Source: Nymphaea colorata
Lineage: Eukaryota; Streptophyta; Magnoliopsida; Nymphaeales; Nymphaeaceae
Reading direction: 5' to 3'
NCBI RefSeq assembly: GCF_008831285.2
Contig: NC_045138.2
Location: forward strand, 32,337,934-32,401,933
Length of the DNA: 64,000 bases
In this document: piece by piece, positions 36,483 to 49,759 of the stretch
Position numbering within the stretch: the first letter of the stretch is position 1
Layout: the number at the start of each line of letters is the position of its first letter
Notes under the pieces: generated by a model
The model's database searches: none
Seen by the model: the letters and a program-made list of their open reading frames with translations, nothing else
Told to the model about the DNA's origin: nothing
Made by a program: the position numbers and the translations under genes

Positions 36483-36568
<86 letters not shown>
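36483..36568. repeat. (TA)43 microsatellite in the inverted-repeat spacer
   Basis: 86 bases of pure TA between the two arms. Self-complementary, so it could help the structure fold or extrude. Confidence 0.95.
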
Positions 36569-36569
<1 letters not shown>

Positions 36570-36825
36570 CATTAGTACCTGATTTTAGTGACACACACAC
36601 ACACGTCCCTCTTAAGCGCTTCCTGATAAGGAAGCAGCGCTTTTCAGTCGTCACCTAGCCATGTAATCAATATAATGGTCCACCGAGTCCTGCATCATTC
36701 AGTTCATCTCCTTGCCTTCACACAAATTTCCTCTCAGCCCATAATTGGCATAAGGGTACTCCTGGAGCAAGCCATGACCGGCTTCTGCTTATTGCTTGCT
36801 GCAACGAAGAAGCCAGAGATCCGAA

Positions 36826-36972
36826 TTCATGGCGGACGGCGGCAGGTGACCGCGAAGGAGAAGATCACAGGGCAATGGAGACGGCTCTCAAGCTGTATAA
36901 TGCCATGAAAGATCGAAATCTGCGAGAATTAGCAGACGTCCTGGCCGACGAGTGCAGATGTATCTGCCTAAA
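36826..36972 (+). pseudogene. NTF2/SnoaL-like protein fragment
   Basis: A frame reading AAGDREGEDHRAMETALKLY, then NAMKDRNLRELADVLADEC and RCIC, resembles the start of plant NTF2-like (SnoaL-type) superfamily proteins, in which an ETVLKLY...KNRNLRELSDVI-type helix opens the domain. The continuation expected of the family does not follow; after RCICLN the frame is unlike it and ends at 37057. Read as an isolated exon piece in the spacer of the inverted repeat. Assignment is from memory of the family and moderate. Confidence 0.5.
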
Positions 36973-37071
36973 CCGCCCCGTCATTCAGATGGACGGTGAC
37001 GTAGACATGTCACTTGCATTTGTATGTATTACATTAACAGAAATAACACTTTCATAAAATTGATCATAGTT

Positions 37072-39475
37072 ATGCCAAAAGTAAATAGCCTGATCCCTAT
37101 ATGTGTTGAATATGCTGGTCAGATAACAGTTCTAAACTGGTTGAGAAAGCAAAAGAGTATTCCAACGAGAAGCTTCCTCCCTGCAGGAACGAAGAAAAAG
37201 CGTTGTCCAATACGTCGGAAAACTTCTCAACAGCCAATAGAAAGTTGCCAAGTGGAAGTTGGCTGACGTAGAAACAACCATTAGCGGTAATGGTTCGCCC
37301 AAATGAAAAGAATGAAAACGATCTCGACCTTCGCTTTACTTCGGAATCCCACTCCCCCTTTGGATCTGCCATCTTCTTCTTCGTTGTATAAGAAATCGGG
37401 AAAATTCTTCCTGTTTCAGAAATTCTTCCTGGAGATATTTTCTCCGTTAACAAAATTAGAGGTGGAATTGATGGCGATTTTGGCTAGAGAGTTGCTATAA
37501 ACAGGGAGTTCGTGAAGTTCGTCGGGAGGGGTTCCAGCAGTGGTCATCTTTTTCCTTTTTTCCCTCTTTGAACTTGGGTTGTGCTTTCTTTGTTTCCAGG
37601 CCTTCTCTTTTTCCTCCATTTCTGTGGGGTTTTATTTCTCGAGAGATCTAGTTACAATTTTTAGAGATTACCGGTGCTTCAATTCAATTGGCGTTTACTG
37701 TTTTTCTGTTTTCCGTTTTTAATTTATCTAGAGACATCACTTAAAAGTGAGAGTTTGTGTTCGTTTGGATTTTCTGTTTTCCTGAATGTTGGGGTTTTTC
37801 TAGTTCGTTACGTTTGGCTTTCGTTTTCTTCTGATTTTGTGGGAGTTCGTGGGTTTCACCTCGAATTGGTGGGAACGCAATTTGTTCTAAATTTTAAGCC
37901 TTTTTTAACTACGACCATTTCTCGTCCCTCGGCAACAATTGTTATCCAAGAATTCTCAGCACTGGATTTTTTTTTCTGCCTTTGTTATTGTCTTTCTCGA
38001 GTGGACACTGTACATTTCTTGTGATATTAGCATTCTTGCCAACTGGGAATTCTCATCTACCTTTATCTTTCTCTTGTCCAAGTAACCAACCAAAAGATGC
38101 TGTCTCTCTAAAAGATCAAGTCGCCTTCCTACTAGCTACAGAATTTGATCTTCAAAGCTTATAAACAAGCACTCAAAATCTTTTCAGATTTGTCGAAAAA
38201 TCTTGTCCTTTTTATAAGTTTGTTGGAAAGTTCTCTTGAGTAAATTTTTGTCGTCAGTATGGAGGCCATTGGGAAAGAAACAGACATCTCAGTGGTCCGC
38301 CTTCCTAAGGAAGTGCTCCAGATACTAGACACATTGGCATCTCTGTGGGAACATGTGCTTGGGGATAAGAAGTTGCAGGTGGTTCAGCTCAAGGGTGCCA
38401 TGACCAACGAGGTGTCCAGTGTCTTTGGAGGTGGTACACAGAGAGGTACTGGTTCGAATTTACGACCAAGGCGTCGATGTCTTCTTCGATCGTGAGGACG
38501 AGATCGGAACCTTCGAGTGCATGTCGAAGCATGGGCAGGGGCCAAGGCTGCTCGGCCATTTCCCGAACGGCCGGGTTGAGGAGTTCATTCATGCAAGGGT
38601 ATGCCATGATCTTCCTTCTGCAAATCTCTTTCCCTGTTTGGAATCTGAAGTTTCTTTCTTTACTCTGTTCATTAACTTCATGGCTATGGTGGCAGTTTCA
38701 ACTGTATCTTTCATTACCGGATTGTGGAAACAGATGGACCTCGACCACTGAAATCTTCGTTTCTTCTTCAAATCATGACTCGAAGGTCTGTAGGTTCAAA
38801 ATGGATGCAGGACTTCATTTGTGCTGCATCTGTGCTTGAGCATCTTGCCCAAAAGATTAGGTGATCAGTAGAAAATCTATAGTTTTCCAGTCCTTTTCAT
38901 ACTATAAGAATAGCTTTCATAGAAAAAATTATAGTAAAAAAAAATACGAACCTTTCATATGCTTTCATTGTTTGAGATGACAAACCTTTTTTCATCGACA
39001 GGTCTCTCTCACTCTTTCTAAGAATCTCCTGTCACATAAAAAAGGAAGTTTTTTTGGGTTCTCCAAATTCACACCTAAGTTATTTACTGATGAATTAACC
39101 TCTGTTTGCCTTATTAGGATTAACAAATCCTCTATGACATTACTGCTATGCATCTTAATTATCTTCTGTTTTTCTTCTCTTTTCAAGGGTGTCACTGTCA
39201 CAGATGAAAACTAATGGCGGTTTGAAAAGGATTAAGCCTGGATGAATGTGTGAGCAGTCCATATTTTGTGCTGTTTCTTTTGGAAAATGGAACTAACATT
39301 ACCTAATCTTTTAACCTGAACATATATTAGTCAACTTTTGTATTAAACTAAAAGCTCCAAAGCTCTAATTTTTTTTTAATGATCAGGAATAAAACCAAAA
39401 GAGGAGATGTAATCAGCTGTCAAATCATATCTTAAAATGCTTAGTCCTCCTCTTGAACTGAAGCATTTGGACCCA
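37072..39475 (+). repeat. Large inverted repeat, right arm
   Basis: Reverse-complement partner of 34720-36075. Near-identical blocks are 37072-37500, 38096-38825 and weaker pieces at about 39187-39235 and 39325-39475. Two segments, 37505-38095 and 38827-39187, are present only here. The 590-base piece looks like T-rich leader or intron but does not begin GT and end AG at the join, so splicing does not simply explain it. Confidence 0.88.
38259..38598 (+). pseudogene. CK: Choline kinase first-exon pseudogene (right arm)
   Basis: Better preserved than the left-arm copy. From ATG 38259 the frame reads MEAIGKETDISVVRLPKEV, then [13 protein letters not shown], typical of the choline-kinase N-terminus. 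A one-base loss after the NEV codons (GTGTCCAG where the left arm has GTGTTCCAG) and a mismatch of frame before HREVLVRIY break it. It resumes in another frame with [29 protein letters not shown] and EEFIHAR, ending at a GGTATGCC donor (38599). No further exon with the catalytic core follows before 42 kb. It has a T-rich leader at 37505-38258. Confidence 0.85.
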
Positions 39476-42009
39476 ACAAAAAAGTAAACGACGCCGGCTC
39501 ATCAGGATGGATATTGATAGTATCCTTTTACATGCATGTATATGTATTGCTAATGCTTCCATCTTTCCATCTGAATCCGATTCAATTTCTTAATGGCATA
39601 TTAATTTTTTTTTTATATCCAATTTTTTCAAGACAGTATGGTTGAATATCCGATCGAAATTAGATTTATTTACATCCCTACCAAAGATGAGATGAATAGT
39701 TATGCTTGAAACTGTTTATTCTTGTGGGCTACAAACGGCTATAAAAGGCATCAAGTTTTTGCTGCAAATCTGGATGCTGCTAAAAATTGAACTGTCATCC
39801 CAACGCAATAACATTTCCAACCTAACACACATGGACTAAATAAACTTTTAGCAACAAATACATGACAATACCAATTTAATAAGATCGTAGCTGTTTACTA
39901 AAAGTCATACATAAAGAAATGTAATAACTAAGAAAGAGGTGCATAACGATTCACAAGGATAAAAATACATAGAAAATGAAATCCATGAACCATATGGCGT
40001 ACAACAAAAAGCAAAATTTAAACTCAAATCTAATAGCAAGAAAGTACACAACTAGAATCACAAAAGAATAAACACATATCGGTTACAACTAGAATCACAA
40101 AACAAGAAACGCACATTAAGAAGAAGCCATGAACCGCATATCATGTGACATAAGAGTTTTAAGAAAAACATGTGAAAGAAATGCTTTCATCAACTTCCAT
40201 ATACTCGCAAGCCCGTGGTTGACAGGCCTTGAGATCACTGTTAGCATGCTCGGTAGCAATTCGTCCTTCAACAATCAAATTTAAAGAAGAATTATACATA
40301 CGTGAGCAGCAAAGATACAAGAAAATAACATTTCACGCAACATTATACATATAAGTAAAAAGGCTCATGTTTCAACGCATCGGTAACAAGAATGATAATT
40401 TTAGGTTTCAATATTATTATGAAAAGGGTTGGTTTGCCGAATATGCCACACTTGCCCTCGTTGGTTATATATGGCTATCAAGACATAATGCCAACATAAT
40501 TTGTGGAGATTTTTACTACTATTGTTGACATTGGATGCCGCATAACATTTAGCGTGCGAACTGGAGATTTTAAAGTTTGAGAATTCGTATATAAGTTTTA
40601 TAAACTTAAGCATGTGCTTTGTTTGAGAGGATAGAGTTGGCTGAATGCTGTGAGAGATATTGTGCGTCGACGAGCCTGCCCGATAAGTTATCGGAGGTAG
40701 TCCAATTAGGCCCAATAACTTATATTTAATATTGTTTTATAATATATATATATATATATTATTTTATATTTAAAATATTATTTTTAATGTTAATTGAGCG
40801 GAATGGGGCTGGGCCCAGGCTCAAGTTCCAGACAGTCAGGCCGGGTCAAGGCTGCTCTTATGCGCTGCGGCCTTGCCAGGTGCCCTGTTGTTTGAAAACT
40901 TAGATATCATAGACAAAAAATGAGAGATATAGTGCTCTGCACTATGGCAGAAAATGACTCAAATTCGGAAGCTATATATAAAAGTAAAAAAGCATGTGTC
41001 TTGATATATTCGATCACAAAGGACAGAAGCTTTAGGTTTTAAAATCGGTGAAACAAAAAATTTAATTATTGCTTGTTCTAAGAGCAAGAATTTGAATTTT
41101 TCATATATTGTGCAACCATTAAACTGAGAAAAAAAACAAAATGGCCTTGAGTTTCATATTTATGCTGCAAAACATAAACATATTTTCTTCTTGAATATTA
41201 ATTATCCAGTACAAAAAGTCGAAGAATAATGTATACTAGTAAAAAATCTTGGGGAATGTGGCCCTTACATTTTCATGAACAAATTCAAGTGACCTTCTAA
41301 AGATATATGCCTGAAGAAAAGACACTCGAATTCATTTGAATCACGACTTCAGCCTTTTTTGCAACGGCTAGAATCTTGGATTCCACGACGAGGGGATAGA
41401 ACATGAGAGCGGAAGTGAAAAGTTGCAGGTGGACTTGGTGGAGGATGTTGCCTAGTGGATACAATTGCAGTCAGAAGCTCAAGGACATTCTTCACAATCT
41501 GAGTCGTTCTTGTCAGGGTCGGACTTTGGCGTTCTTCCTTTATGCAGGTCCTTGAAAGTTGAAACCTCTCTCTCTCTCTCTCATTTGCTCCATGATTGTT
41601 TCAGCATGGGCTTTGCTCCACATCACCATGAAGAACGCCTCAAGGCATCTGATCTGGGTGACGCGTCATTGCTTAGTGAGGCGTATGCCTTAGGTCGCAT
41701 ATTGAAAACCGCTCTCTCTTTCAGTAATCTCTTGGACTGCCGATGAACACCCAGTCCTTGTCTCTTTTTCCAACGCCCTCTCTCTCTCTTAAGTGATCGC
41801 TGGCTTTCTCGCCCTTGCGCTCTAGCTCTTTCTCCCTCGCTTTTCACCATTGAAACTTATGAACTTTGCACGAGAACAGTCGTTCCTGACATAGCTAGTT
41901 GTAATTTTCAATGTGAAATTTGAGTCGTGGATGGGTTGCTTGGGATACATAGAAAGATTCTAGGCTTCCTGTAGAAGATGTTGATATCACAATTTTGATC
42001 ACATGCAAG
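39476..42009. other. Intergenic region, no gene recognised
   Basis: AT-rich to about 41340. A GGCCC-ended segment with an AT-rich core at about 40665-40890 resembles the hAT-like elements elsewhere. A less AT-rich stretch at 41345-41930 has ORFs on both strands (41465-41746 plus, 41623-41850 minus) with no recognised domain. No RNA gene seen. Confidence 0.45.
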
Positions 42010-42252
42010 GAAGGTTTAATTTTAAGCTGTTTAATTACTTATTTAGGCTGTTTGCAAAAATGTTTATGTTACTGTTTATATCATAAAGTTATACAAAGGT
42101 GTCCATTTAAATGCAGGTACTACATGAACTTCCAAAGCACATAGTCTGCAACACTGTTATTAAAATCAATTCTATAATCAAATAAATCAACTGCCCAATT
42201 CAGGTAAATTGAATTGGAATGACTCAATGAGAATAGGTGTGAATTGGCAAAA

Positions 42253-42255
<3 letters not shown>

Positions 42256-42330
<75 letters not shown>
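42256..42330. repeat. (TA)n microsatellite, tandem unit 1
   Basis: 75 bases of TA at the same place in the unit as the 43907 tract. Confidence 0.95.
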
Positions 42331-42332
<2 letters not shown>

Positions 42333-43903
42333 TCAAAATGCAAAATTAAAAAAAAACTCTAGAAACATAAATAATCATAATAATTATAAGTAGTAATAAA
42401 CGGATAAATGATAAACATCTGACACCTTGCCCCCATTAAATATGCCATGGAATCAAAGTAATTTGCCATAAGCTATTAACAACATGTTTTTTACATGTAT
42501 TTTTATTTTATATACTTGTTATTTTTGCAATTGTTTTTAATGTTGAAAATATTTTTATGCATATTATATACTTTGCAGTTTTGGTCATGATGCTTACACT
42601 TGTCTATGCTTCTTCAGTCTTTGCCTCGCTTTAGGGACTTAATGTTTTGCTTCACATCATCAAATTTGATAACATCAGAAAGAACATTAACCTTTGCTTA
42701 AAACATGAATACTTTTCAGGTGTCGTCCTTTGTGAAGCTAAACAAATATTTAGACCAATAGAGCATTAGTTGATTTCCTCTTTTCAGTGTCAATTGTATT
42801 TCTTCTACATTTGGCTTGAAATTCAAAATTTGATTTACGTTGCATGGTGGGCAAGGAGGTTGGATCGGCAACCTTATCTTTAACAAAGCCTTTCCTTTCA
42901 TGAGAACTGATGGCAAAAGTGAGGAGCAAAAGAGAGTCTCATTAGGGAGGGTATGGTAAGCCCAAGAGAGAGAGAGAGAGCTCAAAAGCTATCCTTCTTC
43001 TTGTCCATATTATTTGAATATTTTTTTGGAATATTGTGCTTCGAAACTTGTTATTTTGAATGTTATTTTTTATTTTTTACATTATCTTAAAACTATTCTG
43101 TATTTCAAATTTTTAGTCATGATACTTGTGCATCGCTTGGCATTATTACACATCGTTTCACTTCACATACTCAATGCATCACTTTGCATCAATACACTTA
43201 ACAACGTTGGTATTTTAGATCTGGATATGTGAATGTAGAGCTGAACAATTGATTTTTAAGTACTTGCGGTCATCGGAACCTATTTTTATATCTAAGAAAC
43301 ATATATTTTCTGTTGATTCTAAGTTAATTAATATTTGATCAAATTTGAACTGATTTTGGCCAGTTTCAATACACATGTTCTTCATGAATTGTAGCAGTTT
43401 TTCATGTTTTTGGATGAGAAAATATGAGTTCCAGGGCTTCAAAATTTGAGGTTTTTCTGTCAATCACTCAAGAGTAGAGTTAGAACCAAGAATCAAAGAA
43501 AATAATTAAAGTTTATCAATATTTGAGCAGAGAACACAACACTCTTGATGCATATCATTTTTTTTAAATCGGCAGATTTTTCTTCAATTTATTCACATAT
43601 GTTGTGTTGTTTTTGTTGATGCTGTCTCATCGTAGTTTGACCACTAGTTCTCCAAGTGTGTAATAATGTTGAATGCTTGGCTGGAGAAGAGAATGGAAGC
43701 AATTTTAAGTTGTTTAATTGTTTATTCTAATAGTTTACAAAAATGTTTATGCTATTGTTTATATCAAAAAGTTGTACAAATGTGTCTATTTGAATGTAAC
43801 TTCCACATGAACTTCCAAAGCACATGGCTTACAACAATGTAATTAAAATTAATTTCATAATCAAATCACTTAGTGTCCTAATTCAAGTAAATTGAATTGG
43901 AAA

Positions 43904-44026
<123 letters not shown>

Positions 44027-46447
44027 CATCAAAATGCAAAATTGAAAAAGAAAACTCTAGAAACATAAGTAATCATATAATTACAAATAGTAACAAACAA
44101 ATGAATAAATAAGATACAACACATGGCAGCATTAAATAAGTCATGAAACCAGTGATTTGCCACAGGCTGTGAACAACGACTAACATGAGCTAAAATTGTT
44201 ATATCTTATATCATTGTTGCTTGAAGAGTAGTTTCCAAGTTTGATATCATTTTTATCAATATTATATTCTTTACAGTTTTCATCCTGATGCTTTGGTTCA
44301 CTATGCATCAATGTGCTTCTCCTCTCTTCACGGGTTTAAAGCTTTGCTTCCCCTCATCACATTTAACAATATTGGACATAAAATTTACCTTTGCTTAAAA
44401 CATGAATACTTTTCAGGTGTCATCCTTTGTGAAGCTAAACAAATATTTGGACTGCTAGAGAATCATCTTTTTAGATGTGTATATATGAATGTAGAGCTAG
44501 GCAGTTGATTTTTAAGTACTCATGATTAGTAGAACCTATTTATATATTAAAGAAGCAGATATTTTCTGTTGATTCTAAGTTAGTTATTTGATCAAATTTG
44601 AACTGATTTTCGCCTGGTTTCCACTTTCCATAGGCATGAGTTCTTCACGAATTCTTGTAATGTTTCATGATTTTGAATGAGAAAATATGAGTTTTAAGGC
44701 TTCAAAAATTGAGGGTTTTGCAGTCAATTGATTGAAAGTTGAGTTAAAACTAAGAATCAAAGAAAATAATTGAGAAAATTGATCAACATTTGAGCAAAGA
44801 ACACAATACTCTCACTGCATATTATTTGTCTTAATATTAGAATATTTTCATCAATTTATTCACATATGTTTTCTTGTTATTTTTGTTGTTGTTGTCTCAT
44901 TGTAGTTAGACCACTTGTTCGCCAGGCGTGTTTTGATGTTGAAAGCTTGGTTTATGAAGAGATTAGAAGTATGTCTTCACTGCTACGAAAGAGCAATTTC
45001 AAGTTGTTTAATTGCTTATTTTAGCTGCTTGAGAAATGTTTATGCTAGAAAATTGTATAAAGGTGTCCATTTAAATGCAGCTTTCACATAAACCTCCAAA
45101 TCACGTAGCATAAAGCAATGTTATTAAAATCAATCTCATAATCAAATGAATCAGCTACCCAATTCAGGTATATTGAATTGGGTAGCTGATTGAAATAACT
45201 TATTAAGAATCATGTGTGAATTGGTAAAAAATAATCATATAAATTATAAATTGTAAATAAACAATAAATGAATCAAATATGACACGTTGCACCATTAAGT
45301 AAGCCATGAACTCAAAGTGATTTGCCATAAGCAATGAACAATGATTGGCACGAGATGAATATGTGTTTTTTACATGTATTTTTATTTTACATAATTGTTA
45401 TTTTAGCATTTGTTTTTAATTTTGAAATTTTGACTTTATTTTTATGAATATTATATACTTGACAATTTTGGTCCTAATGCTTACGCTTCAATACACTTCC
45501 TTTTGCTTCACAAGCTTAATGCTTTGCTTCGCCTCACCATATTTACCAACATTGAAACTAACTTTAACCGTTTCTTAAAACATGAATACTTGTCAGTGTC
45601 GCCTTTTGTGAAGTTAAACACATGCTTGTACCAACTGAGAATAGTTGGACAGTTGATTTTTACGTATTAATCAAGTTCATTTAACCTATTTATACATTAA
45701 GAAAACATATATTTTTTGTAGATTTTAAGTTAATTATTTGAACAAATTTGAACTGATTTTCACTGGCTTCCACAAAGATGTGTTTTTCACTAATTCTAGC
45801 AGTGTTTCATTATTTTGGATGATAAAATATAATAATTAAGCATTCAAAAACTGGGGGTTATGTTGTCAATCATTTGAGAGTCGAGTTAGAACCAAGAATC
45901 AAATAAAATAAATGACAATTTGATCAACATTTGAGCGAAGACACAACACTCTTTGTAGGTCTTTTTTTTTTTTAAACAACATATTTTTCTTCAATTTATT
46001 CACATTTGTTTTCTTGTTATTTTCGCTATTGTTGTCCCATTTTAGTTAGACTACTTGTTCGCCAGACACAAACTAATGTTGAATGGCTGGTGGGAGAAAA
46101 GATTGGAAGTGTGCCTTCGCAGCTAAAAAGAGTAACTTTAAGCTATTTAATTGCTTGTTCTAGCTGTTTGCATAAATGTTTATTTTATTGTTTATATTTG
46201 AATGTAGTACAAAGGTGTGTATTTAAATGCACCTTCCACATAAACTTCCAAAGCACATAGTCTGCAACAATGTTATTATAATCAATTTCATAATCAAATC
46301 TATCAGGTACCAAATTGGGGTAAACTGAAATGGAATAATTTAATAAGAATTTGGTACAAATTGATAAAAAATCATAACATACATATATTTGTCATGAATA
46401 TGAAAATTAACAAAAGAAAACTTGAGAAGCAAAGAGGTGTAACGATT

Positions 46448-46530
46448 GGAGACAGTTCTGCAGCCAATATTTGAAATGGGCCCGTGATGTTATGGGCAAA
46501 AAAGGCGCTTGGCTAAGGTCAACCACAAAT
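46448..46530. mobile_element. 83-base insert between 13-bp direct repeats
   Basis: AGGTGTAACGATT occurs at 46435-46447 and again at 46531-46543, flanking an 83-base segment that is not AT-rich. The arrangement looks like a target-primed retroposon insertion of a very short fragment, but no tail or family is recognised. Confidence 0.4.
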
Positions 46531-47187
46531 AGGTGTAACGATTAATGTTTGCACAGAGAGAGAGGTTATTGTTTTATTATCGTTTCATTGATAATTTTAT
46601 ATACATACATATATGCATATAAGTATACCACTTATATAAAAGATAAAAACTAGACTCACAAAAATAATTAGTAAAGTGTTTTTATGCAACATAACTTTAT
46701 GGATATGGTTTTAAGAGTGATTTGATGAGCAACACTTATCAAGTTAATCATTTTCAAAATTTTAATAATGTTTTTTAATAGTAAAAAGTGCACGACTCTT
46801 GTAACATAGGAATTTTTATAGTAAAAAAATAAATATTTTACAAAAAATAACTTATATTGAATTGATGTTCATTAACACGTCAGGATGTTCAAATTTTGTT
46901 TATAATAACTTTTAACATTAAATTAGAAGGACGTTATATATATATATATATATATATAAACTGATTTGTGGTGACCATGAATTCCGTTCAACCATTCCAA
47001 TGATTACCAGTCGTCTCACCTTTCGTTTGTGTGGTAGGATTGTCGATAGATTGCCCTGATGTCAAATGTCATTCTCTTGCCCTCTCATACACACCTTAAC
47101 AGTAACCTTTTTATTTAGGAAGGTCCAACAGTTTTATGTTTGGGTAATCCATTCTCTTTACCGTTTTCTCTCTCCCTCTCTCTCTCC

Positions 47188-47190
<3 letters not shown>

Positions 47191-47248
<58 letters not shown>
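47191..47248. repeat. (TA)n microsatellite in copy B
   Basis: 58 bases of TA following a CT-rich run, equivalent to the tract at about 10801-10848 in copy A. Confidence 0.9.
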
Positions 47249-47252
<4 letters not shown>

Positions 47253-47514
47253 TTTACAAAACAATCATATTCTGGTAAAATATAAAAATTTACAAAAAAA
47301 CTGCATTTCTGTAGTGAACGGTGGCTCTAGCTATTTAGGACCGTTCATTATTTGATACCATAGATGGTTGAAAGAAAAACATAAAGAAAAAAATGAAACT
47401 TAATAGAACCGTTCATTTGATACCATAGATGATTGAAAGAAAAACATAAACAAAAAAGTGAAACTTAAGCTAGATGACGAAAATGCTTATTACTTTTTTT
47501 TTTTTTATGTTGTA

Positions 47515-49120
47515 TAACAGCCCACATGACAGAAAACATTTCGCCCAATTTCAAGATCAGGAAAAGAACATTTTTGTGCAATGTGCAATTGTTTGTGAAT
47601 TATTTTGCTAAACAAGCAACTAAATGTAAATTCTTAAAGACTGAGCGCCCTTTGGGAGGTTACCCATTAGTTGAGTTGATATTTGTAATTTGTCCTTACA
47701 CATTTGCTCTCCTTGGGAACGAAGGTAAAACGACGCAATTTCTTGAGAGAGAGAGAGAGAGAGAGAGGACCGCTTGTCACACTCGAGGGACTGTTAATAA
47801 GACAAAACCACCTAATCATTCTCTTTTATATATATATATAAGAGGGAGAGGAAAAAAAAAAGAGATTCTATCAAAATGACGATGCAAATTGAATCAACTT
47901 TTACCAAAGACAGAACTCACTATGCAAGTTGCCTGCGTCTTATTGAAAATACTTCTTGCTAACATTATCTTATATAACAAAATTTAAATACCTGGAGGAA
48001 TCATCAAATTTTGTCTTTGTCCTAAACCTCAATGGTTCACATACCAAAACAGAGACAATCCTTCATCAAATCCTCCTGCCTTTCCCGGCGACTTCTGCCG
48101 GCGACGGCAACTCCCGTTGGGTGGCCGTCGGACAACCTTGGACTCCCACTTGGCTTCTCTGTTCTGCTTGGGGTTCCAATGCCATCTCGCGCCTGCAGTT
48201 ATGCTGCACTATTCATATGTGGCTTTTAACGTTGGGTGGCTGTTTCCATTACTCACGCCATTTGTCTAAGAGTTGCAGTTATGGTCCCTCGGTTACTAAG
48301 CTCAGCCTTCTTCATAGTAAGCTTGTCCCATTGAGCAACTTGATGATGAAATTGGTTTTTTTAGCTTCTACTTGCCCTTGTTTTTGGTCCATTTATATTG
48401 AATTGAACTCTAGTTTTTTATTCCAACTACCCGTTGGAACTTTTCGATGTTATTTAATCTCTCTCTCTCTCTCTCTTTATTAACATATTTTTATTAGTAA
48501 AGCCGAATGCATTGGCTATCTTTTCATGTGAAACATAAGTCTCGGAATTTCAGGTGGACCAAATCTGGTTTGTAGTGGAGGAGATGGGAGCCAAAAAAAA
48601 AAAACTAAAATATTTCTTTTCAATGGGTGAATAAAAAAGTTTCAACCGTGGGACACTGATTCAAAAGCTCTTATACTCTAATATAAGGGCATCAATGTAT
48701 ACAAATAAGAAAATAGTTGAAAATACCTATATAAAAATTTAAAAAAATTGTGGGATTGGTCTGCAGAGCAGTCCACATGACAGAAAACATTTCGCCCAAC
48801 TTCAAGATCAGGAAAAGGACATTTTTGTAGATTGTGTAATTGTTTGTCAATTATTTTGCTAACCAAGCAACTAAATGTAAATTCTTAAAGACTGAGCGCC
48901 CTTTGGGAGGTTACCCATTAGTTGAGTTGATATTTGTAATTTGTCCTCACACATTTGCTCTCCTTGGGAACGAAGGAGGTAAAAGGACGGAATTTCTCTT
49001 ATATATATATAAGAGAAAGAGAGAGGAAAAAAAAGAGATTATAGCAAAATCACTATGCAAATTGAATCAATTTTTACCAAAGACAGGAATCTGACTAATC
49101 ATTATAAAATCGAAGTCATT
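47515..49120 (+). repeat. Internal duplication within copy B, with a unique segment between
   Basis: 47521-47900 and 48772-49085 are close direct repeats, both with ACATTTCGCCCAA, then AGACTGAGCGCCCTTTGGGA, then AAAAAAGAGATT. Copy A has one equivalent (11345-11560). Both B repeats contain about 180 bases, open in one frame (KFLKTERPLGGYPLVELIF), that copy A lacks. Between them, 47930-48590 is absent from A and includes a 175-residue plus frame (47956-48483) without a recognised domain; its middle is less AT-rich. Confidence 0.7.
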
Positions 49121-49759
49121 TTTAAATAGCTAAAAATTGGTTTTCACATTATTAATTTGAGGCAAAACTAGTTGCAACGGAAAAAAAAAAGAAAATATAA
49201 AAAATAATTAAAAGTAGTGAAACATTCATGAACTGTGGCTTGTGGCGCCCTTAAGTGGGGAGCGGGAGATCAAATTAATGATTGAGACTAGTTGAAGCCT
49301 AATTTTGATAACGTGATCAGTATCACCTTTTGTTGTCTCCATAGCGTTGTCTTTGTAAGGCATGGTGGCATGTGTTTGTGAGGCAATGAGGTTTTAGAAT
49401 TCTTCATTATCAGAAAAAAATCTTCGATTTATTAGATATAGGCTGTCCAATTTAGCATTAAAAATATTAATAGTATTTTGTGCGTTTATCTTAATCGAAC
49501 GGGCTGGAATCAGTATTTTCTTTCCAAACAAAATGTCATTTAAGAACGTAAATATGGAATGCTTCTTACAATTTGGCAATTGGATGTTGAATCCTAAGAA
49601 AATACTCAGACATGTTTGATGCATTGATTAACTTGTATTGAGGATGTCTATATATAGTTAAAGACTATATTTAAATTTATCTCTTATGAGTATTTCATCC
49701 TATTGTTCTATAAGAGACAGAACTCTACTCTTACCCCATTCCCCTAAGGTACCAGGCCT
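49121..49759. other. Non-coding duplicated DNA (copy B)
   Basis: Colinear with 11620-12340 of copy A. No gene. Confidence 0.5.

Noticed and set aside
47956-48483. 175-codon plus-strand ORF in copy B
   Set aside because: No domain, ends in a (CT)n run, absent from copy A. Kept only as part of a unique segment.
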